57,576 bases of DNA. It comes from Clostridia bacterium. GTDB lineage: Bacteria; Bacillota; Clostridia; TANB77; CAG-508. Below, in pieces: positions 50,916 to 57,576 of this stretch. Position 1 is the stretch's first letter, and every line of letters starts with the position of its first letter. Position numbers and translations under genes: made by a program. The stretch is taken from the NCBI GenBank assembly GCA_017510525.1, contig JAFWNC010000010.1:1-57576 (forward strand). The letters are read 5' to 3'. The notes below the pieces were generated by a model. That model ran no database searches, was not told where the DNA came from, and was given only the letters and a program-made list of their open reading frames with translations.

Positions 50916-52655
50916 TTAAAAATCATATTTTTTCTCTTCATGATATTCAGTATGTAAATACTTATGAGATAAATGACCACAAGGTTTTTCGAAAAATTCC
51001 TTATAGATTTCAATTACAACTGGATTTTCATGAGATTTTCTAATAGTACTCTTTTCATCAATACTATAAATTGCATCAGAACGAAGTTTGTGAACATCAA
51101 CTGTACTTCTGATTTTGCTACTCTTAATAGGTTGTCCACCACCCATGATACAACCACCAGGGCAAGCCATAATCTCAACAAATTGATAATCAGCTTTTCC
51201 ACTACGAATCTCATCCATAATGATTCTAGCATTCTTAAGACCACTAGCTACAACAATCTTAATTTCTTTTCCAGCTATGTTTACACTAGCTTTTTTAATT
51301 CCTTCTTTACCTCTTACAGCCTCATAATTGATTTCTTTTAAATCTTTACCTTCTAAAGTATCAGCAGCAGTTCTTAAAGCTGCTTCCATAACACCACCAG
51401 TAACACCAAAAATTGCAGCAGCACCAGTAGCTTCACCCATAGGATTTTCAAACTCATCATCTTCTAATTCAGTAAATTCAATATCATGTTGTTTAATCAT
51501 TCTAGCAAGTTCTCTAGTAGTTATAACAGCATCAACATCTCTTAATCCATCAGCTTCCATTTCGCTTCTAGTTTTTTCAAACTTTTTAGCAACACAAGGC
51601 ATAACAGAAATAACTTTTATTTTTTCTGGATCAATATTATTTTTCTTAGCATAATAAGATTTCAAAACACCACCAAACATTTGATGAGGAGATTTACAAC
51701 TTGATAAATGATCTAATAAATCAGGATAATTTTTCTCAGCAAAACGAACCCAAGCAGGACAACAAGAAGTCATCATTGGCATTGTTTCACCATTTGTGAT
51801 TCTATTAATAAACTCATTAGCTTCTTCCATAATAGTAAAATCAGCACCTGTATTAGTATCAAAAACTTTATCAAATCCAAGTCTTTTTAAAGCTGTAACC
51901 ATTTTTCCTTTAACATTAGTTCCAATAGGTAGACCAAATTCTTCACCTAAAGCAACTCTAACAGCTGGAGCTGTTTGAACAATTGTATAAGTATCTTTGT
52001 CATGTATCATATCCCAAACTTCTTGAGTATTATCTTTTTCATGTAAAGCACCAGTAGGGCAACTAGCAATACATTGACCACATAAAGTACAATCAACATC
52101 ATTCAAACTTTGGTCACAAGCAGTAGAAATACATGAATCAAAACCTCTTTTAGTACATTCAATAGCACCAATGTTTTGAACATTTTTACAAGTAGCAACA
52201 CATCTTCTACATAAAATACATTTATTAAAATCTCTAACGATTGAAGGAGATTTATCGTCTATTTCATGTTCTCCTTTTTCACCGTCATATTCAATTCCTT
52301 TTATATTATATTTATCAGCTAAAGCCTGTAATTCACAATTACCAGAACGGATACAAGTTAAACATTCTCTATGATGATTAGATAAAATTAAATCTAAAAT
52401 CATTTTTCTAGCTTTCATAACTTCAGAAGTATGAGTATGAACAACCATACCTTCTTCACATTTTTGTATACAAGAAGTTGCAAAATTATTTCTTCCTTCA
52501 ACTTCAACTATACACATTCTGCAATCTCCCATTTCATTGATTTCTTTTAAGAAACAAAGAGTAGGGATGTTAATATTAACTTTTCTAGCAGCTTCTAATA
52601 TTGTAACTCCGTCTTCAACTTCAACTGGAATATCATCAATAGTTAAATGAATCAT
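50916..52655 (-). CDS. hydA: [FeFe] hydrogenase large subunit HydA (NADH/ferredoxin-linked type)
   Basis: A 579-residue hydrogenase from the ATG at 52655, which has GGAGGG just upstream. The N-terminal 2Fe-2S domain (about residues 1-75) has CFLKEINEMGDCRMC. A His-Cys3 4Fe-4S site is HHRECLTCIRSGNCELQ (about 92-108). Two further 4Fe-4S sites are CILCRRCVATC and CTLCGQCIASCP (about 145-200). The H-cluster motifs are MTSCCPAWVRF (about 295), MPCVAKKFE and EIMACPGGCIMGGGQP (about 487-502), all present. A C-terminal extension carries CGHLSHKYLHTEY, the small-subunit-like part. It makes or uses H2, probably confurcating electrons from NADH and ferredoxin together with HydB and HydC. Confidence 0.95.
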   Translation of the reverse strand: MIHLTIDDIPVEVEDGVTILEAARKVNINIPTLCFLKEINEMGDCRMCIVEVEGRNNFATSCIQKCEEGMVVHTHTSEVMKARKMILDLILSNHHRECLTCIRSGNCELQALADKYNIKGIEYDGEKGEHEIDDKSPSIVRDFNKCILCRRCVATCKNVQNIGAIECTKRGFDSCISTACDQSLNDVDCTLCGQCIASCPTGALHEKDNTQEVWDMIHDKDTYTIVQTAPAVRVALGEEFGLPIGTNVKGKMVTALKRLGFDKVFDTNTGADFTIMEEANEFINRITNGETMPMMTSCCPAWVRFAEKNYPDLLDHLSSCKSPHQMFGGVLKSYYAKKNNIDPEKIKVISVMPCVAKKFEKTRSEMEADGLRDVDAVITTRELARMIKQHDIEFTELEDDEFENPMGEATGAAAIFGVTGGVMEAALRTAADTLEGKDLKEINYEAVRGKEGIKKASVNIAGKEIKIVVASGLKNARIIMDEIRSGKADYQFVEIMACPGGCIMGGGQPIKSSKIRSTVDVHKLRSDAIYSIDEKSTIRKSHENPVVIEIYKEFFEKPCGHLSHKYLHTEYHEEKKYDF

Positions 52656-52672
52656 ATTTCCCTCCATAATAA

Positions 52673-54532
52673 TTAATTTATTGCCTTAAATGGACAAGTT
52701 TGCAAGCAACTTCTACATTTAATACATTTTTCTTGATTAATAGTATGAACCTGAGCTTTTTCACCTGAAATAGCACCAACAGGGCAAGCTTTTTTACACA
52801 AATCACAGCCTTTACATTTTTCAGGGTCAATAACAATTTGTGTAAGTGATTTACACTCTTTAGCTCTACATTTATGGTCATTAACGTGCTCTAAATATTC
52901 ATCCATAAAATACTTCATAGTACTTAAAACTGGATTTGGAGCAGTTTGACCAAGACCACAGACTGAAGATTTAACAATACCTTTAGCCAAGTCATTTAAT
53001 CTTTCAATATCTTCTTCAGTTCCAAGACCATCACAAATCTTAGTTAAAATTTCTAACATTCTCTTAGTACCAATTCTACAAGGAGTACATTTACCACAGC
53101 TCTCACTAACAGTAAACTCTAAATAAAACTTAGCTATATTAACCATACATTTTGTATCATCCATAACAATAAGTCCACCAGAACCCATCATAGAACCAAT
53201 ACTTTTCAAGCTCTCATAATCAATTTGAGTATCTAAATATTGTTTAGGAATACAACCACCAGAAGGTCCACCAGTTTGAGCAGCTTTAAATTCTCTCTTA
53301 TTAGGAATTCCACCACCAATATCAAAGATTATTTCTCTTAAAGTTGTACCCATAGGAACTTCAACAAGTCCAACATTATTAACATTTCCACCTAAAGCAA
53401 ATACTTTAGTACCTTTAGAAGTTTCAGTACCAATTGAAGAATACCATTCAGCGCCATTTAAAATAATTTGAGTAATATTTGCATAAGTTTCAACATTATT
53501 AATTAGAGTAGGGCATCCCCATAAACCACTATGAGCTGGATAAGGAGGTTTTAATCTAGGTTGACCTCTTTTTCCTTCAATTGATTCTAGTAAAGCGGTT
53601 TCCTCACCACATACAAATGCACCAGCTCCTAAACGAATATCAATATCAAAATCAAAGTCAGTTCCGAAAATTCCTTTTCCAAGCAATCCATATTCACGAG
53701 CTTGTTTAATAGCTATTTCTAATCTCTTAACAGCTATAGGATATTCAGCCCTAACGTAAATATATCCTTGATTAGCTCCAACAGCATAACCAGCAATAGT
53801 CATTGCTTCTAATATTGTATGAGGATCACCTTCTAGAACACTTCTATCCATAAAAGCACCTGGGTCACCTTCATCAGCATTACAAACAACATATTTTTGT
53901 CCATCTGGTTCAACCTTAACAAAGCTCCATTTCTTTCCTGTAGGGAAACCAGCGCCTCCACGTCCACGAAGACCTGATTTTGAAATTTCATCAATTACTT
54001 CATCTTGTGACATAGAAGTAATAACTTTTTCTAAAGCTTTATAACCATCAAAAGCAATGTATTCATCAATATTTTCAGGATCAATTACACCACAATTTTT
54101 AAGAACAATTCTTTTTTGTTTCTTATAAAAAGGTAACTCATCTAACTTATTAACTTTTCCAACAGAAATATCCTTACATAGTAATCTATCAACAATTTTT
54201 CCTTCAATAATATGAGAATTAATAATTTCATCACAATCTTCTATTTTAACTAAAGAATAAAATGTATCTTCAGGTCTTACTATTATAATAGGTCCTTTTG
54301 AACAAAGTCCAAAACAACCAGTTCTTACAACACGAACATTATCAATATTTTTTTCTTTAATTAATTCATTAAGTCTCTCCATTATTTTTGGAGACTTAGA
54401 AGATGTACAACCAGTACCATTACAAACAAGAATATGTCTTTCACGGCAACTTGGATTATCATTAATTCGTAAGTCTAATTCATTTCTCATTTTTTTACGT
54501 ATTGCATTTATTTCTTCTAAACTTTTTTTCAT
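52673..54532 (-). CDS. hydB: NADH-binding hydrogenase subunit HydB (NuoF-like)
   Basis: A 619-residue flavoprotein. Residues about 25-110 form a thioredoxin-like 2Fe-2S domain (CNGTGCTSS and GCFGLC). The NuoF core has SGLRGRGGAGFPTGKKW (about residues 168-184) for NADH, NADEGDPGAFMDR (about 204-216) for FMN, and GAGAYICGEE-like GAGAFVCGEETALLES. The 4Fe-4S site SCGKCTPCRIGTKRM is near residue 465. Two ferredoxin-like clusters end the chain (CKGCDLCKKACP and CIKCRSCLQTCP). It oxidises NADH and passes electrons to HydA. It lies between hydC and hydA with 35- and 5-bp gaps. Confidence 0.95.
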   Translation of the reverse strand: MKKSLEEINAIRKKMRNELDLRINDNPSCRERHILVCNGTGCTSSKSPKIMERLNELIKEKNIDNVRVVRTGCFGLCSKGPIIIVRPEDTFYSLVKIEDCDEIINSHIIEGKIVDRLLCKDISVGKVNKLDELPFYKKQKRIVLKNCGVIDPENIDEYIAFDGYKALEKVITSMSQDEVIDEISKSGLRGRGGAGFPTGKKWSFVKVEPDGQKYVVCNADEGDPGAFMDRSVLEGDPHTILEAMTIAGYAVGANQGYIYVRAEYPIAVKRLEIAIKQAREYGLLGKGIFGTDFDFDIDIRLGAGAFVCGEETALLESIEGKRGQPRLKPPYPAHSGLWGCPTLINNVETYANITQIILNGAEWYSSIGTETSKGTKVFALGGNVNNVGLVEVPMGTTLREIIFDIGGGIPNKREFKAAQTGGPSGGCIPKQYLDTQIDYESLKSIGSMMGSGGLIVMDDTKCMVNIAKFYLEFTVSESCGKCTPCRIGTKRMLEILTKICDGLGTEEDIERLNDLAKGIVKSSVCGLGQTAPNPVLSTMKYFMDEYLEHVNDHKCRAKECKSLTQIVIDPEKCKGCDLCKKACPVGAISGEKAQVHTINQEKCIKCRSCLQTCPFKAIN

Positions 54533-54567
54533 AACAAATATTCCTTTCTACAGAATAAAAAATATCA

Positions 54568-55062
54568 TTATTCTTTATTCATATATTCATCTAAAACCTC
54601 ATTCATTTTCTTAACTGTTGCATTACCATAAACTTCATCATTAATTGTAAAAACTGGAGCTAATCCACAAGCACCAACACATCTAGTAGTATCAATAGAA
54701 AACTTACCATCTTTAGTAGTTTCACCTTCATTAATACCCAATTTCTCCTTAGCACCTTCTAATATTTCCTTAGATCCTTTAACAAAACAAGCAGTTCCAA
54801 GACAAACAGCAACATTGTATTTACCTTTAGGCTCCAAAGAAAACCTAGAATAAAAAGTAATAACACCATAAATTTCAGCAAGAGGCATATCTAAATAATC
54901 AGAAATTTCAAGCTGACAAACCTTAGGGATATAGCCATATTTAACTTGAACCTCTTCTAAAATTTTAATTAAACTATCTCTTCTTTTTTCATGTTTAGAT
55001 AGTAATTCTCTAGTCTCTTCAATTAATCTCTTTTCAGCACAATTCTCACAAGCATTAGCCAT
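54568..55062 (-). CDS. hydC: 2Fe-2S hydrogenase subunit HydC (NuoE-like)
   Basis: A 164-residue subunit from the ATG at 55062, with AGGAGG nine bases before; an upstream GTG overlaps that site. A helical start is followed by the thioredoxin-like 2Fe-2S domain with ligands in AVCLGTACFVKGS (about residues 85-97) and CVGACGLAP (about 128-136). EVQVKYGYIPK and EIYGVITFYSRFS are NuoE signatures. It carries electrons in the HydABC complex. It is the first gene of the operon. The promoter is TTGTAT-17-TATAAT on the minus strand (55100-55128). Confidence 0.95.
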   Translation of the reverse strand: MANACENCAEKRLIEETRELLSKHEKRRDSLIKILEEVQVKYGYIPKVCQLEISDYLDMPLAEIYGVITFYSRFSLEPKGKYNVAVCLGTACFVKGSKEILEGAKEKLGINEGETTKDGKFSIDTTRCVGACGLAPVFTINDEVYGNATVKKMNEVLDEYMNKE

Positions 55063-55099
55063 CAGAAGCACCTCCTAATAATAAAATTAAACTAAACGC

Positions 55100-55128
55100 A
55101 TTATAACAAAATAAAAAATTAAATACAA
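55100..55128 (-). promoter_or_regulatory. Promoter of the hydCBA operon
   Basis: On the minus strand TTGTAT (complement at 55123-55128), a 17-bp spacer and TATAAT (complement at 55100-55105), about 40 bp before hydC. Confidence 0.7.
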
Positions 55129-55232
55129 TAAAACTCTAAAATTTTTATAAAAAATACTACGGAAACAATATTTAGACATCATAAACATAATACAACAAAA
55201 AAATTAAAAAATAAAATGTAATTTCAGGAAAT

Positions 55233-55258
55233 ATAGGGGCGGGTTTCCATTCCCACCC
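55233..55258. repeat. REP-like element, degenerate
   Basis: ATAGGGGCGGG-TTTCCATT-CCCACCC, with GTAG changed to ATAG and one mismatch in the right arm. Confidence 0.65.
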
Positions 55259-55268
55259 ACAACAAATA

Positions 55269-55297
55269 TTGCAATATGTAAAAAAATATGGTAAAAT
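55269..55297 (+). promoter_or_regulatory. Promoter of the small gene at 55343
   Basis: TTGCAA at 55269-55274, 17 bp, TAAAAT at 55292-55297. Confidence 0.6.
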
Positions 55298-55342
55298 AAA
55301 CAAAGTAACAATGCTTGAGTGTACTTAAAGGAGGAAGAAAAA

Positions 55343-55615
55343 ATGCTAAAAAGATTTTTGGGCAAACGGAAAATAGAGCTTGATGAAGTGGATTGGAAGA
55401 CTTTTGACGAAGCCCTTGATGCATGTCGTTCACCGCAAAGTATATTTGAGATAAAACAGTTTGTTGATAATAACGATATCTCAAAATACTATTTCGGTCA
55501 TATACCAGGTGAGAGACGTGTTTACAAAGTGGAAACCACTGCTGGAGAAATCAAAATCTGGAATTTAACTAGAAAAAGCAGACGGAGAAAAAATCTATTT
55601 TTCATCTTCTAAAAA
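55343..55615 (+). CDS. Small hypothetical protein, possibly frameshifted at its 3' end
   Basis: A 90-residue protein from the ATG at 55343 (AAAGGAGGAAG upstream). There is no recognised domain; it contains IELDEVDWKTFDEALDAC and the strand-rich HIPGERRVYKVETTAGEIKIWNL. In the annotated frame it ends in an odd basic and Phe-rich tail (RKSRRRKNLFFIF). In the +1 frame the last part reads EKADGEKIYFSSSKKTD and ends at 55634, just before a terminator, which looks more natural. The shift could lie near the tRNA-like codon AGA at 55571, or at the CGG at about 55583 in the same xxx CGG A context as the other two breaks. An earlier in-frame CGG (residue 9) is apparently read as Arg. Codon use is GC-richer than nearby genes. 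Confidence 0.5.
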
Positions 55616-55633
55616 AACAGACTTCTGTTATTA

Positions 55634-55668
55634 AAAAAATGCAAGACAATTTGGTCTTGCATTTTTTA
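55634..55668 (+). terminator. Intrinsic terminator
   Basis: AATGCAAGAC pairs with GTCTTGCATT, flanked by A and T runs. Confidence 0.9.
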
Positions 55669-55726
55669 TATAAAACAACTCTTGCCCCAAAAAATCATTA
55701 ATGATATAATAAAATATATAAAAAAA

Positions 55727-55750
55727 CGTAGCGGAGAACTAGAGTTCTCC
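55727..55750. repeat. REP-like element (GGAGAAC type)
   Basis: CGTAGCGGAGAAC-TAGA-GTTCTCC. An almost identical inverted copy is at 56097-56120. Confidence 0.75.
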
Positions 55751-55790
55751 ATAAATAATACACTACTAAAATCTAAAAGAGGTAAAAGAA

Positions 55791-55970
55791 ATGAGAGAGT
55801 TTAAAATAAGAAGAAGAGAAAGAAAAGAATATACAGTATTTACATGCAGAATAGAAAAAGATGTATTAAACCAAATACGTAGTATTGTTCTTGAAAATGA
55901 CCTAAAATCAGTAAATCAGTTTATTAATGACTGTATAAGATACGCAGTAGAAAATATTAAAGAAGAATAA
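55791..55970 (+). CDS. Small ribbon-helix-helix-like protein (paralogue of 41048)
   Basis: A 59-residue protein, shorter than most ORF cut-offs. It starts MREFKIRRRERKEYTVFTCR and continues with LxxVNQFINDCIRYAVENIK, matching the protein at 41048 along its length. The order strand, helix, turn, helix suits a CopG-like ribbon-helix-helix DNA-binding fold. The ribosome site is AGAGGTAAAAG. It is convergent with tRNA-Arg(TCT) and shares its terminator, while the 41048 paralogue also sits beside a tRNA-Arg gene. The target is unknown. Confidence 0.7.
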   Translation: MREFKIRRRERKEYTVFTCRIEKDVLNQIRSIVLENDLKSVNQFINDCIRYAVENIKEE

Positions 55971-56004
55971 AAAAAGATATTCAATTAATTGAATATCTTT
56001 TTTT
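55971..56004. terminator. Bidirectional terminator
   Basis: AAAGATATTCAATT pairs with AATTGAATATCTTT and serves both the RHH gene and the convergent tRNA-Arg. Confidence 0.9.
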
Positions 56005-56080
56005 GGTGAACCAGGAGGGGTTCGAACCCCCGACCCCGCGCTTAGAAGGCGCGTGCTCTATCCAACTGAGCTACTGATCC
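56004..56080 (-). tRNA. tRNA-Arg (anticodon TCT)
   Basis: A cloverleaf with encoded CCA. The anticodon stem CGCGC pairs with GCGCG around loop CTTCTAA, and the T arm is GGGGGTTCGAACCCC. It reads AGA, the main Arg codon of this genome, and AGG. Confidence 0.95.
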
Positions 56081-56096
56081 ATATTGATTTTATTAT

Positions 56097-56120
56097 GGAG
56101 AACTCTAGTTCTCTGCTACG
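56097..56120. repeat. REP-like element, inverted copy
   Basis: GGAGAAC-TCTA-GTTCTC then TGCTACG, the inverse of the element at 55727 with one base changed. Confidence 0.75.
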
Positions 56121-56132
56121 AATAAAAAAATT

Positions 56133-56208
56133 TGGTTGCGGGGGAAGGACTCGAACCTCCGACCTTCGGGTTATGAGCCCGACGAGCTGCCAACTGCTCC
56201 ACCCCGCG
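56133..56208 (-). tRNA. Initiator tRNA-fMet (anticodon CAT)
   Basis: A cloverleaf with encoded CCA. The anticodon stem has the three consecutive G-C pairs (GGG with CCC) of initiators around loop CTCATAA, and the first acceptor pair is a C-A mismatch. Both are hallmarks of initiator tRNA. Confidence 0.95.
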
Positions 56209-56326
56209 ATGTAGCAACTTTAAATATTATAGCTCAGGTTTATGGCTTTGTCAATACTATTATATAGAAAAAATTAAAAAATATTCCTAAAATTTCAAAA
56301 AATTACAAAAATTTTCTAAAAAAGAC

Positions 56327-56355
56327 TGTACAAAGAAAAAAAAACATGTTATAAT
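56327..56355 (+). promoter_or_regulatory. Promoter of the first pilin-like gene
   Basis: TGTACA at 56327-56332, 17 bp, TATAAT at 56350-56355. Confidence 0.6.
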
Positions 56356-56407
56356 AATATTGTATATAAGTGAAATCGATTGATTTTTATATAAGGAGGA
56401 GAAAATA

Positions 56408-56782
56408 ATGATTAATTTAAATAGTAAAAAATTAACAAAAATCGTTTCAGCTTTAATGATAGTATTAATGGTACTTGCAATTGTTAGCCCAGTATTTGCA
56501 GCAGCTGATACATCATGGGCAACTGGTACAACAGATGGTAGTGGAGCTGGCAGTTTCAAAAAGATAATGAATCAAATTATTGGTTATGTTCAATTACTTG
56601 GAATTGGTATCGCTGTTGTTATGCTTTTAGTATTAGCTATTAAATATATTACAGCTGCTCCTAGTGATAAAGCAGATATTAAAAAATCAGCTGTTGTATA
56701 TGTAGTTGGTGCTGTTATACTATTTGGTGCATCAGGATTATTAGAAATAATCAAAGGTATTGGCGAAACATTCAATAAATAA
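56408..56782 (+). CDS. VirB2-like (T4SS pilin type) small membrane protein 1
   Basis: A 124-residue protein. Residues 1-32 are a signal peptide (KLTKIVSALMIVLMVLAIVS, cleavage near VFAA). After about 20 polar residues come two hydrophobic helices: about 61-80 (LLGIGIAVVMLLVLAIKYI) and 96-112. They are joined by a short polar loop PSDKADIKKS, as in VirB2/TrbC pilins and the pilin-like family of Gram-positive conjugation systems. It could form a filament or channel. It is the first of at least three paralogues in tandem. The site is AAGGAGGAG. A terminator and a REP-like element follow, so it has its own unit. Confidence 0.75.
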   Translation: MINLNSKKLTKIVSALMIVLMVLAIVSPVFAAADTSWATGTTDGSGAGSFKKIMNQIIGYVQLLGIGIAVVMLLVLAIKYITAAPSDKADIKKSAVVYVVGAVILFGASGLLEIIKGIGETFNK

Positions 56783-56805
56783 AAATGATTATGAATAATT
56801 ATAAA

Positions 56806-56849
56806 AAACAAAAAACTTATCACTTATAAAGTGATAAGTTTTTTGTTTT
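56806..56849 (+). terminator. Intrinsic terminator
   Basis: AAAAAACTTATCACTT pairs with AAGTGATAAGTTTTTT after pilin-like gene 1. Confidence 0.9.
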
Positions 56850-56850
56850 A

Positions 56851-56875
56851 ACGTAGGGGCGACTAGTAGTCGCTA
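56851..56875. repeat. REP-like element between pilin-like genes 1 and 2
   Basis: CGTAGGGGCGACTA-GTAGTCGC, with the GTAG head and a GCGACTA stem that pairs with TAGTCGC. Confidence 0.7.
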
Positions 56876-56947
56876 GTGATACACAAAGAAATACTGAAAA
56901 AATATGAATAAGGTATATCCTTGCTCATCTCAAAAAGGAGAACTATT

Positions 56948-57298
56948 ATGAAAAAACAAAAAATACTTTTTATGTTTTTATTATTTTTAATAATTATATT
57001 AATAAACGTAAGTTCATTTGCAGCGGTTGATGAAAATTTTTTTGAAAATCATCCAATAACTTCATCAAATGATACTGATAGTATATTTAAAGCTGGAGAT
57101 GGAATAATTAGCCTTCTTCAGTTAGTTGGTGTTGGTATTGCTGTTGTATCTACCCTTGTTTTAGGAATAAAATATATGTATAGCTCACCTAATGAAAAAG
57201 CGGACATAAAGTCGAAATTGATACCATGGATTACCGGAGGAATTTTGATATTTGGTGCAACAACAATAGTGAAAATCATTGAGTCTGTGGTAGCTTAG
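56948..57298 (+). CDS. VirB2-like small membrane protein 2
   Basis: A 116-residue protein from the ATG at 56948, which follows AAGGAG; an earlier in-frame start has no site. A signal peptide of about 25 residues (KKQKILFMFLLFLIIILINV, cleavage near SFAA) is followed by a polar stretch. The two pilin helices are then LVGVGIAVVSTLVLGIKYM and LIPWITGGILIFGATTIV, with the shared loop SPNEKADIKS between. It is clearly a paralogue of the genes on either side. The third gene starts 18 bp downstream, so 2 and 3 are probably in one transcript. Confidence 0.75.
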   Translation: MKKQKILFMFLLFLIIILINVSSFAAVDENFFENHPITSSNDTDSIFKAGDGIISLLQLVGVGIAVVSTLVLGIKYMYSSPNEKADIKSKLIPWITGGILIFGATTIVKIIESVVA

Positions 57299-57316
57299 AA
57301 TGCAAGGAGGAGAAAT

Positions 57317-57576
57317 ATGAAAAGATATAAAAAGATAACGATGTTAATTTTAATTTTTATGATAATAATTTCTATTTCAAATATTGTATTTGGCGGATGG
57401 ACTGAAAAAATTGGAACTAGCGGAAATAAACTTACAAACAGTGAAAATATAGTAAAAGATAAATTTGGTCTAGCTATTGGAATAGTACAAATAATCGGAG
57501 TTGGAATCGCAGTTATAATGCTTCTTACACTTGGAATTAAATTTATGATTGCGTCACCAAACGAAAAAGCTGATAT
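57317..57576 (+). CDS. VirB2-like small membrane protein 3, cut by window edge
   Basis: The first 86 codons of a third paralogue. The start ATG follows GCAAGGAGGAG. A signal peptide (about residues 1-26, MLILIFMIIISISNIVFG) precedes a polar part. The first pilin helix is VQIIGVGIAVIMLLTLGIKF, and SPNEKAD of the shared loop is the last readable motif. The gene continues to the right. More genes of a secretion or filament system may follow outside the window. Confidence 0.75.
   Translation, partial: MKRYKKITMLILIFMIIISISNIVFGGWTEKIGTSGNKLTNSENIVKDKFGLAIGIVQIIGVGIAVIMLLTLGIKFMIASPNEKAD

Noticed and set aside
10356..56875. CRISPR array
   Set aside because: The repeats are single or paired palindromes far apart, without regular spacers, and no cas gene is present.
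56004..57576. Integrated conjugative element using the tRNA genes as attachment sites
   Set aside because: The tRNA 3' ends face left, away from the pilin-like genes, and there is no integrase or duplicated tRNA end in view.

Overview
The window is AT-rich DNA (roughly 30% GC by eye) from an anaerobic, probably gut-associated, uncultured member of the Clostridia (Bacillota). The evidence is strong AGGAGG ribosome binding sites, frequent TTG starts, intrinsic terminators after most genes, a bifurcating-type [FeFe] hydrogenase HydCBA, a TM1266-type hydrogenase regulator, a clostridial 2[4Fe-4S] ferredoxin, a DUF5711-CvpA-LCP envelope cluster, a sortase-type surface protein and VirB2-like pilin genes. 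Standard stop codons are used. Neither end is a natural boundary: the first gene is cut at its 5' end and the last at its 3' end.

Layout. 1-1014 holds a cut DUF4143-type ATPase. 1295-3878 is a TetR regulator, an SDR oxidoreductase, a small charged protein, the remnant of a flavodoxin gene and a membrane protein. 4119-10711 is a run of small housekeeping or repair genes on the plus strand: flavodoxin, GNAT-like, ASCH, methyltransferase, YqeG phosphatase, Nudix, sirtuin, PgeF, family-4 uracil-DNA glycosylase and TM1266 regulator. 10952-20102 is an accessory block: an unknown gene, a 43-codon gene with a consensus promoter, an Fe-type alcohol dehydrogenase, an NRPS-like A-T-R carboxylic acid reductase, a phosphodiesterase, a TyrRS and a separate Trp/Tyr-tRNA synthetase-like protein. 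20233-26242 has a ZIP transporter, ferredoxin, prenyl synthase, surface protein and Tex.

26375-33938 (minus strand) looks like an operon of a one-module C-A-T-R NRPS, a multi-pass membrane histidine kinase and an HD-GYP response regulator. The module type matches the gut clostridial NRPSs known to release amino aldehydes or pyrazinones. The gene order suggests a small-molecule signal-and-sensor system and is the best candidate for an undescribed system here. 34233-40928 carries a frameshifted HtrA protease, a D,D-carboxypeptidase, ComEA, DUF5711, CvpA and LCP. 41048-50870 carries a ribbon-helix-helix protein, tRNA-Arg, a three-gene ABC-2 exporter behind a leader peptide that overlaps a terminator, tRNA-Pro, a papain-like protein, a MacB-type ABC pair with a divergent TetR regulator, a frameshifted methyltransferase and an SGNH protein. 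50916-55062 is hydCBA. 55343-57576 has small genes, two tRNAs and a tandem array of VirB2-like pilins running off the right end.

Three patterns cut across the genes. First, GC-rich GTAG-headed palindromes (REP-like) sit in many intergenic gaps, with stems that differ in sequence but stay paired. Second, two unrelated genes (htrA and a methyltransferase) are each broken by a +1 shift exactly at a CGG codon followed by A, while the only family-box tRNA-Arg seen here has anticodon ACG, which should not read CGG. Third, both TetR regulators lie beside pairs of palindromic operators that bracket recognisable promoters.
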